Shown here: piece by piece, positions 8,448 through 15,659 of the stretch
Numbering within the stretch: position 1 is the stretch's first letter
Layout of the letters: every line of letters starts with the position of its first letter
Origin: an uncultured Chlorobiaceae bacterium
GTDB taxonomy: Bacteria > Bacteroidota > Chlorobiia > Chlorobiales > Chlorobiaceae
Reading direction: 5' to 3'
Assembly (NCBI GenBank): GCA_903836465.1
Contig: CAILRB010000023.1
Coordinates: 1-64,000, forward strand
Length of the DNA stretch: 64,000 nt
Translations under genes and position numbers: made by a program
The notes under the pieces: generated by a model
Databases searched by the model: none
Told to the model about the DNA's origin: nothing
The model's input: only the letters and a program-made list of their open reading frames with translations

Positions 8448-8732
8448 ATGCAATTCATTCTCGTGACCTACGATATCGAAAACGACCGGCGCAGGACAAA
8501 AATCCATAAACTCCTTGAAGGGTATGGTTCAGCGGTGCAGTTCAGCGTGTTTGAGTGTTTCATCTCCGAAGAGGATTATGCCCAGTTGCGTATGCGTCTT
8601 CAAAAACTTCTGGATCCGAAGCACCCCCTTGATTCGGTTCGCTATTACGTACTGTGCAGGAACTGTGTTGAGCGGGTCGATGTTGATGGCAATCGAGATT
8701 TTGAGATTCAGAGCCCGTTTATTATTTCATAA
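8448..8732 (+). CDS. cas2: CRISPR-associated protein Cas2
   Basis: Cas2 pairs with Cas1 as the scaffold of the spacer-integration complex. The protein (94 residues) starts MQFILVTYDIENDRRRTKI, with the Asp of TYDI at the usual position, followed by GYGSAVQFSVFECFIS and a final strand near DSVRYYVLCRNC. I chose ATG 8448 over the TTG at 8433 because family members begin just before the first strand. Neither start has a strong ribosome-binding site. Its functional partner RT-cas1 is 2.4 kb upstream on the opposite strand, with a restriction-modification pair and a DUF pair in between. Confidence 0.93.
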   Translation: MQFILVTYDIENDRRRTKIHKLLEGYGSAVQFSVFECFISEEDYAQLRMRLQKLLDPKHPLDSVRYYVLCRNCVERVDVDGNRDFEIQSPFIIS

Positions 8733-8786
8733 AATACGTTATAACCAGCTCTCGTTCTGTAATAATTAGTTATAAAGTAGGTGATT

Positions 8787-9632
8787 ATGGACATCAAGAA
8801 GGTTATGGGTTCTCAACGCATAAAACGACTCGCTGAAAGCGTTTTTGGTAGAAACAATATTAGCGTCCAGGCAGTGATTTATGCTGCATTGCTTTTGCTG
8901 GCCATTGCTTGGTTACCAGTTGGTATAGCTGATTTTATAGATGACCATTGGTTATGGTTTAGCTGGTTGCCCTGTTCTTACAAGCTGATTGTATCTTTAG
9001 CAATCTTTGTAATTTTTGCTTGGCAACTGAGCCGTTTAGGCGGTGATGATAATAAAGTCCAGGTGCAGAAAACATCGCCAAAAAAGGTACGGGCACTTGG
9101 CGTATTTCTCAGTACTTTGGGCCCAACAAATGAGATTGTAGAAGAGAAAATTCTTGAAATTCAAAATTCTTTAGCTGTCTTGCCTGATACATCAGCGATT
9201 CTGTCAGTGTTGACTGGCAAGAACTGGGAAATGCCTCTCAAAGCAATTGAGTATCATCAGGGACAGCTTGAAGCGCTTTACGTTTTTACATCGAAAGGCA
9301 ATCCGGGCTCATCCGAAACAATGGCACTTTTTGAAACAATTGTTAATGCTCTTTATCCGGACTTGAAGATCAGGGAGGTTGATGTGCATGGAATAGAATT
9401 TGAAGATGTTGAAGCGGTGTTTAACCAAGTTGAATCATTTTACGACATGGCCAAAAAAGACGGATTTCCGGAGCAGGAGATTCTTGTAGATGTTACTGGC
9501 GGACAAAAGCCTAACAGCATTGCTGCTTCAATAGCGACACTCATAACGGGCAGAAAGTTTCAGTATATCAGTACTGTCACAAAAGAAGTTCACGCATACG
9601 ATGTATGGTATATTGATCAAGTAAAAAGTTAG
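8787..9632 (+). CDS. Membrane-anchored CARF-domain protein (candidate cOA effector)
   Basis: The protein (281 residues from ATG 8787, preceded by TAGGTG) has two hydrophobic helices near its N terminus, about 28-50 (VIYAALLLLAIAWLPVGIAD) and 65-85 (KLIVSLAIFVIFAW). A CARF-like ligand-binding domain follows: ALGVFLSTLGPTNE starts the fold, ALYVFTSKGN is an inner strand, and VDVTGGQKPNSIAASIAT (about 234-251) is the signature loop and helix. No HEPN, PD-(D/E)xK or other catalytic domain is visible, so the membrane part is probably the output. This layout recalls Cam1 and Csx23, which respond to cyclic oligoadenylate at the membrane, though I cannot assign it to either family. It follows cas2 and stands upstream of the cas10 operon that would make the signal. 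Confidence 0.78.
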   Translation: MDIKKVMGSQRIKRLAESVFGRNNISVQAVIYAALLLLAIAWLPVGIADFIDDHWLWFSWLPCSYKLIVSLAIFVIFAWQLSRLGGDDNKVQVQKTSPKKVRALGVFLSTLGPTNEIVEEKILEIQNSLAVLPDTSAILSVLTGKNWEMPLKAIEYHQGQLEALYVFTSKGNPGSSETMALFETIVNALYPDLKIREVDVHGIEFEDVEAVFNQVESFYDMAKKDGFPEQEILVDVTGGQKPNSIAASIATLITGRKFQYISTVTKEVHAYDVWYIDQVKS

Positions 9633-9719
9633 TGCCTTGTCCTTGAAGAGAATACGTTTATTAGCTGATAAAAGCGTAATTACGAAAGATATTATTTCTT
9701 AAATATTATTAATAATTGA

Positions 9720-9962
9720 ATGACTTACCTCACCATATATTTTTACGATGTGCACAAAACTATAGCTGTACTTGCAAGAAAGGTTGCAAGTTTGTGCGCA
9801 ATTTTTAAGATACCCAAGCTTCCTCGTTATGGAGAACTTGAAAAAAAGAGATCCCGTCAAGAGGTGGTGCGGCAAATATCAAAGAGCAATCTCTCTTTAC
9901 AGCTCGGTTACTATGTGACGGTTGAGGATATTGAGCGGATGAAAAAAGAGCTGATCGTGTAA
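9720..9962 (+). CDS. Hypothetical protein, 80 residues
   Basis: I do not recognise this ORF. The N-terminal third is hydrophobic and aromatic (YLTIYFYDVHK); the middle is strongly basic (KIPKLPRYGELEKKRSRQE). The end, SNLSLQLGYYVTVEDIERMKK, looks like part of a real protein. There is no clear ribosome-binding site before the ATG. It may be the C-terminal remnant of a larger lost gene, since a similarly broken coding stretch follows within 60 bp. Its reality as an expressed gene is uncertain. Confidence 0.35.
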   Translation: MTYLTIYFYDVHKTIAVLARKVASLCAIFKIPKLPRYGELEKKRSRQEVVRQISKSNLSLQLGYYVTVEDIERMKKELIV

Positions 9963-10017
9963 GGTATTTTCTACTGTTGACTGAGTTATTGCAACAAGCC
10001 GTTGTCAAAGGCATTCT

Positions 10018-10225
10018 ATGGAACATATCAAAATGAGAGAGCTGAACAAACATTAATTTCCTTGAGTACCCGAACACAAAGCGTTTTTGTGAGGATATCA
10101 AACGTTTGCAAGCTTCAGATACAAAGGAACCGGAACGTGATAAGCTGGTTATCCCCTTCATTCCAAAAGCAATAGAGCAGGTAAATTCTTCAGTTATAAA
10201 AATCAATGATTTTAGCCACTCTTGA
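10018..10225 (+). pseudogene. Frame-shifted remnant of a small unknown gene
   Basis: An ATG at 10018 opens MEHIKMRELNKH and stops at once. In another frame the sequence continues as INFLEYPNTKRFCEDIKRL and DKLVIPFIPKAIEQV and stops at 10225. The second part has convincing protein-like composition, but its frame has a stop at 10043-10045 and no start codon. One insertion or deletion near 10050 would join the two parts into a protein of about 68 residues. I do not recognise the family. Confidence 0.4.
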
Positions 10226-10346
10226 AAAATCACTTGTATATAACTGAGAAGATACTTACACTATCTAAGTTACCATGCTTGTTGTTATGCACTCTTATGT
10301 TAATGCCACGTTTGTAGTTACGTCCGTTCAGACTAATTTGTTTTGG

Positions 10347-10366
10347 ATTGAGAGTATATTCTCAAT
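10347..10366. repeat. Inverted repeat upstream of the CARF-nuclease gene
   Basis: The 20 bp ATTGAGAGTATATTCTCAAT read the same on both strands at nine of ten paired positions. It lies about 200 bp before the CARF-nuclease start, in a region that should hold the effector operon promoter. It could be an operator; no regulator gene is seen nearby. Confidence 0.4.
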
Positions 10367-10567
10367 TTTCTTCAGTTTTTGTTATTTGGCCTTATAGTTT
10401 TTCGAGAGTTACTGAGCCTTACATCTTCCGGGTAGTGGGTCTTTCAATTATCGGTTTAGTGGTTTCTTGTAAACCGATTCTTGCCGAAGGTATTATCGAA
10501 AAGCACTGTTTTATGTGGCTTGAAAAGAATCTGTTAGAGAACGTACTAACGAAAGGAGTGTGCTGTT

Positions 10568-11746
10568 ATGAGTGTGCAACAAAGAAATTGCAAACAACTT
10601 CTTCTTCTCGTCGGTTCCAACCCCCTGCCTAACTTTTTGGCCGCTCTCATTTTGAAGCCCGAATCTATCTGTCTTTTCTACAGCCCTGAGACCGAAAGAG
10701 TAAAGAATTATCTTCTTGAAATCCTGAAAGCTAGGGTTGGGAAGGAGGGCTTGAGTGAAAAGTGTATTGCGAATGCGACAGACCCGTCAGTAGTTAGACA
10801 AGCCTTTAAATCGATTTCCAGAGATTCACATCTTCATTACACTGGCGGAACCAAGATCATGGCGGCTCATGCCCGAATGGCTTTTCGTGATGCTGGTGGG
10901 AAAGATGAACAAGCCTCTTACCTGGATGAGCGAAATGCAGTTTTGCGCTTCGACGATAACTATGAAATTCTTGTATCAAAGCAGCTCCTCGAATTGACTA
11001 TAGACGAGATTCTTGGGCTGCATGGGATCAAGAGACAACCTATTTTCATGGTGCAACACTCTCCTTCTGCCAATCAGGCACTTCCGTCGGATGTGGATGT
11101 GAAAAAGATGGTCGAGGCTGTTCTTGATAATCCATGTATAGCTAATCAGCTTTATAATATCACTCGTGATGAGGGGAAAAACCGTTCTTTTTCTGATGCC
11201 AAGAGTTGCCCAGTACTGATCGATAATTTTGTGTCAGGTTTGACTATTAAGCAACTTCCAGAAAATGGCTGGTCAAGAAATACTTTTGATAAGTGGTGTG
11301 AATTTCTGGAAAGTGGATGGCTTGAGAGATGGTGTGGTGGTCTTGTGCAGGATATTGCAGCTGAATCGGTGGTTTGTATCAATGTTAACTGTGTGCGGAA
11401 AGATGGTCGGCAATTTGAAATTGATGTGGCGCTTGTCTGCGGACATAGGCTTTATGTAATCTCATGTACTACTGATACCAAGATTAAACTTTGTAAATCA
11501 AAGTTGTTTGAAGTTGCCATGCGCGCACGCCAGTTGGGTGGTGATTTGGCTCGTTGCGCCCTTGTCTGTCTGCTCCACGGCAGCGATGAAAAAGGGTCTT
11601 TTGTCGATCAACTTCGAAGTGATGTAGCCGATATCTGGGATGCACAGAATACACCTCAAGTCTTTGGCCTTGACGATCTCAAGGAGTGGGCTGGTATCCA
11701 GGGGGAGCCGAATGTGGGCACCCTTCAACAATGGATTGAATCATAG
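10568..11746 (+). CDS. CARF-domain protein with PD-(D/E)xK-like C-terminal domain (candidate cOA-activated nuclease)
   Basis: This 392-residue protein resembles the Card1/Can2 (DUF1887-like) effectors of type III systems, which bind cyclic oligoadenylate and cut nucleic acid. The N-terminal CARF domain starts LLLLVGSNPLPNFLAA and has the ligand loop HYTGGTKIMAAH (about 89-100). A middle, possibly winged-helix region spans about 170-250. The C-terminal domain has QFEIDVALVCGHRLYVISCTT (about 280-300), where relatives usually read D...IECKT. The Asp is present, but Glu is replaced by Ser and Lys by Thr, so activity is uncertain or depends on shifted residues such as the nearby lysines. AAAGGAG precedes the ATG. 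It is the first gene of the effector operon, 12 bp before cas10. Confidence 0.82.
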   Translation: MSVQQRNCKQLLLLVGSNPLPNFLAALILKPESICLFYSPETERVKNYLLEILKARVGKEGLSEKCIANATDPSVVRQAFKSISRDSHLHYTGGTKIMAAHARMAFRDAGGKDEQASYLDERNAVLRFDDNYEILVSKQLLELTIDEILGLHGIKRQPIFMVQHSPSANQALPSDVDVKKMVEAVLDNPCIANQLYNITRDEGKNRSFSDAKSCPVLIDNFVSGLTIKQLPENGWSRNTFDKWCEFLESGWLERWCGGLVQDIAAESVVCINVNCVRKDGRQFEIDVALVCGHRLYVISCTTDTKIKLCKSKLFEVAMRARQLGGDLARCALVCLLHGSDEKGSFVDQLRSDVADIWDAQNTPQVFGLDDLKEWAGIQGEPNVGTLQQWIES

Positions 11747-11758
11747 GAGGAACTTCTT

Positions 11759-13327
11759 ATGCCTGTTTTGACAGGGATTGACGTGTTAGGGGTGCAGCGG
11801 TTTGTCTTTGCTTCGAACCGGTTGAAGGATGTGGTGACGGGTTCGTTTCTTGTGCATTGGTGCACCGTGCCTGACGGACCACTGTCCTGTTCAGGCTCTA
11901 CGGGAAGCATCTTGTTTGCCGGTGGTGGGAACGCCATAGTCGAGTTTAATACCAATGAGGAAGCAAAAGTCTTTGCTGCCCTCTATACCCGCCTTCTTTA
12001 CGATGAAGTACCGGGGCTTGAAGTCGTTTTGGTGCACGAGATATTCGAACACGGAAATCTGGCTGTAGCACTCCAGAATCTTCAGATCAAACTTGCTCGT
12101 GCGAAAACGCAGCGTTTTCCATCAGTACCACTATCAGGTCTTTCAGTAACAGCTACCTGTATGGAAACAGGCCAGCCAGCCACACGATTTGATCGAGATG
12201 AAAAGAGCGTCAAAATTTCGCACAATATCGTTAGCCGTCGAGAAAAAAAGGGCAAAGCCATCGAATATTGGGAAAAATATTTGGAGGATAAGACGTGTTA
12301 TGATTTTCCGCTGGAACTGGATAATCTCGGCCGTGACAAGGGCGATACCAGTCTGATAGGAGTCGTTCATGTTGACGGAAACGGGGTTGGTAAAAAAATC
12401 ACGGCTTGGCTCTCAGCACAGTCTGATGATGAGACGGTGCGGCGAGAATACAGAGAGTGGTCTCAGGCCATTGATCGACTTGGGCAGGAAGCATTGTTCG
12501 CTGTTGTAGATCGTATTTTTCAGAGGGTGGAGAGAAGCGATGATGGGAACCCGCCAAAGGTAACCGGAATACCGAAGGGGTTGTGTTTTGACTTGAAGGC
12601 TGAAACAGGCAGTAAATGGATGCTTCCAATACGACCTATATTGCTCGGAGGAGACGACCTGACATTCGTTTGCGACGGTCGCATCGCTTTGGATTTGGCA
12701 GAAACAGCACTTAGCGTATTTGAACATAGCAATATCCCACATCTCGGAAATATATCCGCAAGTGCAGGTATAGCTATCGTTCGCGTTCATGCGCCCTTTG
12801 CAAGGGCTTACGAATTGGCTGAAAAACTGTGCCGGTCCGCAAAGGACAAACTGAAAAAAGAAGATGATCAAGGTTGTGCACTGGATTGGCACATCGGCAT
12901 TGCGCGACCGGGAGAGTCGGTAACAACTATTCGGAATAAGCAATATCTGGCAAATGGTTATCAACTAACTTGCAGACCTTATCTTCTTGGCTCAGAACAA
13001 GATGATAACAAGGTAACTTGGCGTTGGCTGTCCCGAACCCTTTTGGATGGCAAAGTGTTCGGCTTAAGAGGCGAAAGCTGGTCTGAACGGCGAAACAAGG
13101 TCAAGGATTTTGCCGAATTGGTGCGTGAAGGGCCGGATGTTGTTCTGTCAGCCCTTGACGCATGGCGTGTGGTGGAAAACAAGCTTCAACTGCCACAACC
13201 TATTGGAAACAGTGGTTTTATCGCGACTCGAACACCTTTACTGGATGCAGCCGAGATCGTTGATTTGCACCTTGTACTGGAACATATTGATCATCAGCAA
13301 GCAAAGGAATCGGAGGTTAAGCAATGA
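11759..13327 (+). CDS. cas10: Type III Cas10, HD-less, cyclase-competent
   Basis: Cas10 is the large subunit of type III complexes and makes cyclic oligoadenylate when target RNA is bound. At 522 residues it is short. It begins directly with a ferredoxin-like region (GIDVLGVQRFVFAS) and has no N-terminal HD nuclease motif. The palm motif VVHVDGNGVGKKI lies near 205, and the cyclase motif LLGGDDLTFV near 294-303, with GGDD intact. So DNA cutting by Cas10 is not expected, while second-messenger synthesis is. AGGAGG precedes the ATG. The stop overlaps the next gene by 4 bp (ATGA), coupling translation. Type III-D Cas10 proteins often lack HD, in keeping with the csx10 and csx19 genes downstream. 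Confidence 0.92.
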   Translation: MPVLTGIDVLGVQRFVFASNRLKDVVTGSFLVHWCTVPDGPLSCSGSTGSILFAGGGNAIVEFNTNEEAKVFAALYTRLLYDEVPGLEVVLVHEIFEHGNLAVALQNLQIKLARAKTQRFPSVPLSGLSVTATCMETGQPATRFDRDEKSVKISHNIVSRREKKGKAIEYWEKYLEDKTCYDFPLELDNLGRDKGDTSLIGVVHVDGNGVGKKITAWLSAQSDDETVRREYREWSQAIDRLGQEALFAVVDRIFQRVERSDDGNPPKVTGIPKGLCFDLKAETGSKWMLPIRPILLGGDDLTFVCDGRIALDLAETALSVFEHSNIPHLGNISASAGIAIVRVHAPFARAYELAEKLCRSAKDKLKKEDDQGCALDWHIGIARPGESVTTIRNKQYLANGYQLTCRPYLLGSEQDDNKVTWRWLSRTLLDGKVFGLRGESWSERRNKVKDFAELVREGPDVVLSALDAWRVVENKLQLPQPIGNSGFIATRTPLLDAAEIVDLHLVLEHIDHQQAKESEVKQ

Positions 13328-13959
13328 ATCAGAGCCAGTTTATTCAGATTGAGCTTCTTTCCGATGCAGCTTTCAGCCGAGGCGAAGGCACTGCTGGTGT
13401 CGTGGATATTGAGGTAGAGCACGACGAATTGGGGTTACCGTTTCTGGGAGGTAAAACGCTTCGTGGATTGCTTCACGATACATGGCTTTCCATGCAATAC
13501 TGCTTTCCGGAATTGAATTTATTGGCGGATCGAATCTTCGGATCTGATGCTGATTTCGATGAGAACTCTATCTTGCGGATCGGAGATGCTGTAGTGGATA
13601 GTGAAACTCGCAATTGGATTGAGGCGGCTGTATCTCGGCAAAGCCATCCTATATGCCCAAAAATGGTATTGGAGGCACTTACTGATATCCGTCAACAGAC
13701 TTCAGAAGAGAGAAGTACAGGAGCACCAGCCGAAACTACTTTACGGTCGATTCGTGTGATAATTCGAGGTTTGAAGTTGCAGTCACCTCTCTATTGGCTG
13801 GCTGAGCCAACTGATGAAGAACTCCGTTGCTTGTCATTGGCACTTCTGGCTACCCGGTATGCAGGGCTTGGTCGTAATCGTGGCCGGGGGCATATCAGCT
13901 TGACTCTCAATGGAAATAGAGCAAAAACAATTCAGTTGGTCAACGGAGTTGAAATATGA
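13324..13959 (+). CDS. Cas7-group RAMP protein (Csm3-like)
   Basis: Cas7 proteins form the crRNA-binding backbone of type III complexes and cut target RNA. This 211-residue protein opens with the RAMP strand IQIELLSDAAFSRGEG, then LGLPFLGGKTLRGLLHD, and ends with the glycine-rich loop GLGRNRGRGHIS. The Asp in GVVDIEVEHDE (residue 28) aligns by eye with the catalytic Asp of Csm3 (AIDSPVIKD), so it should cut. It overlaps both neighbours by ATGA. In III-D2/III-Dv systems a Cas7 of this sort is fused to Cas5 and Cas11; here it remains a separate gene in front of csx10. Confidence 0.85.
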   Translation: MNQSQFIQIELLSDAAFSRGEGTAGVVDIEVEHDELGLPFLGGKTLRGLLHDTWLSMQYCFPELNLLADRIFGSDADFDENSILRIGDAVVDSETRNWIEAAVSRQSHPICPKMVLEALTDIRQQTSEERSTGAPAETTLRSIRVIIRGLKLQSPLYWLAEPTDEELRCLSLALLATRYAGLGRNRGRGHISLTLNGNRAKTIQLVNGVEI

Positions 13960-15659
13960 ATCGATACTGCTACCTGCCCTATACCCTCAGGCTGAATTCT
14001 CCTGTTATCATCACAGCTCCCGGAGGTGATCCGAACAGCTCCTCAACTCTCTCGTACATCCCCGGAACGGCTATGCGGGGGGCTGTAGCAAAAGCATTAG
14101 GTGATCCGGGTGTTGACAGCTTAAGACAACATGAATTCCATGAGCTTGTCCTTGGCGGAATAGTTCGTTATTTGAATGCCTATCCACTTGTTGACAAGCG
14201 GCGAGCATTGCCAACCCCTGTCAGCTTCAGGCTGCGTAAGGATAGGCCAGAAAATACACGAGATATAATAGACCTTTCTGCTGATGGTTGGCCGAAGGAA
14301 GAATTAATTTCTATTGGCGAGGAGTTTCTCACCGTAGGAGCTGCTCGTCCTGCATTGTTCCATCCGAAAATCAGTTCCCGTATTCACCATCAACGCGACC
14401 GTGAGAAAGGACGAGCTTGGAAAAGCAAGAATGGTACGCTTGAAAAAGCACTTGAGGAGGCCACTGAGATCAGTGAGAAAGGGCAAGAATGGAAAAATAA
14501 AAATGACAATACCCATGGTGCTATTTTCACCTTTGAATCTCTGGATTCCAATCAAACGTTTGAAGGATTGATCCAGTTGTGCTCTGGGCAAGCAGAAAAA
14601 TGGGATCAAATCGAGAGTCGTATCAAGGTGTTGCTGGGAGGGTCATTACTTGTGGGGAGATCCCGGCGGGCGGGCTATGGCGGGATGGCAACCATTGAAT
14701 GGGGGGCCAGACAAAGCCATGAGACAGGAGGAGGCGGAACAGATGGTTTACGACCGTTGAACTGGAATATCGAACCAGGTAAGCAATTTCGCTTACTTCT
14801 TTCTTCTCCCTGTATTGCGAGAAATCAAACGACGGGTCAGCCAGATCCTGCCGCATTGGTGGAAATAATCACGAGCCGGTTCAGTAATCGGGCGGAAGTG
14901 ATACGAAAAGTATGGACCTTCGAAGCTGTCGGAGGATTTAACCGAAAATGGCGATTGGAATTACCACAAACTTTGGCTGTTTCTGCCGGGTCGGTGTTTG
15001 TGCTCAAAGCAAATCAAGCAATTACTCTCAACGAACTGCACGAGATTGAGCATGAGGGTTTTGGAGAGCGAAAAGGTGAGGGGTATGGGCGTCTGCTGTT
15101 TCTTGATAAACCTTCAAATATCTCTCTGAATATATTTACTGAACCACCATCCAAGACAGCAGTTATCGGTCAACCCTCTGAGATTGTCACCAAAATTGAA
15201 TCAAGAATAGTTCAGGCTCAACTTGCAAGAAGGATAGAGGAGAAGGCCGCTGAATTAGCCGGGTCTGCCAAAAAACCGCTGCCGACAAACAGCCTGATCG
15301 GACGGTTGAGAACACCGTTTCGCAGCGCAACTCATGAAGCTATCAGTACCATGAAGTTGTGGCTGTCTAACAACGAAGCTCATCAATTGAAGCGGTCAGC
15401 CATGGATCAGTTGGAGGGCTGCAAAATCAATGACGGAAAAGATATGCGTTCATGGATACTGGCGGCGATGAACAGAGATGTGATACTCAAATGGCTTGAT
15501 TTAGACGTTCTGGCTCAACGATTTTACGTGGTTTCCAAAGAATCAGTAAATAGTGGGGTAGAAAAAAAATTCGAAGAGCTTTCTGTCAGATTGATCGATG
15601 CCGTACTGGCCAACCTCACCATCCGGAACAAATTGCAGGAGGAAAATCATGCTCAATAA
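13956..15659 (+). CDS. csx10: Csx10-type Cas5 RAMP protein with helical C-terminal tail
   Basis: Csx10 is the Cas5-like subunit that caps the crRNA 5' handle in type III-D complexes. The 567-residue protein begins YLPYTLRLNSPVIIT and has SYIPGTAMRGAVA, then VGRSRRAGYGGM, KWRLELPQTLAVSAGSVF and the glycine loop GFGERKGEGYGRLLF (about 363-378). After residue 400 comes a stretch of about 160 residues that reads as mostly helical and charged (for example IESRIVQAQLARRIEEKAAE). No stand-alone Cas11/Csm2-like small subunit is present in the operon, so this tail may take that role. It overlaps cas7 by 4 bp and the next gene by 11 bp. Confidence 0.85.
   Translation: MNRYCYLPYTLRLNSPVIITAPGGDPNSSSTLSYIPGTAMRGAVAKALGDPGVDSLRQHEFHELVLGGIVRYLNAYPLVDKRRALPTPVSFRLRKDRPENTRDIIDLSADGWPKEELISIGEEFLTVGAARPALFHPKISSRIHHQRDREKGRAWKSKNGTLEKALEEATEISEKGQEWKNKNDNTHGAIFTFESLDSNQTFEGLIQLCSGQAEKWDQIESRIKVLLGGSLLVGRSRRAGYGGMATIEWGARQSHETGGGGTDGLRPLNWNIEPGKQFRLLLSSPCIARNQTTGQPDPAALVEIITSRFSNRAEVIRKVWTFEAVGGFNRKWRLELPQTLAVSAGSVFVLKANQAITLNELHEIEHEGFGERKGEGYGRLLFLDKPSNISLNIFTEPPSKTAVIGQPSEIVTKIESRIVQAQLARRIEEKAAELAGSAKKPLPTNSLIGRLRTPFRSATHEAISTMKLWLSNNEAHQLKRSAMDQLEGCKINDGKDMRSWILAAMNRDVILKWLDLDVLAQRFYVVSKESVNSGVEKKFEELSVRLIDAVLANLTIRNKLQEENHAQ

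Larger units (their letters stand above)
9633..10567 (+). other. Poorly coding patch inside the CRISPR-Cas island
   Basis: Between the two CARF genes lie 935 bp without a well-supported gene. The patch holds one unassigned 80-codon ORF (9720-9962), a frame-broken coding remnant (10018-10225) and an inverted repeat (10347-10366). The rest is AT-rich with no pattern I recognise. It probably contains the promoter of the downstream effector operon and remains of a lost insertion. Confidence 0.6.

Noticed and set aside
10348-10632. 94-residue ORF upstream of the CARF-nuclease gene
   Set aside because: It starts with TTG inside a palindrome, lacks a ribosome-binding site and runs into the start of a real gene in another frame.
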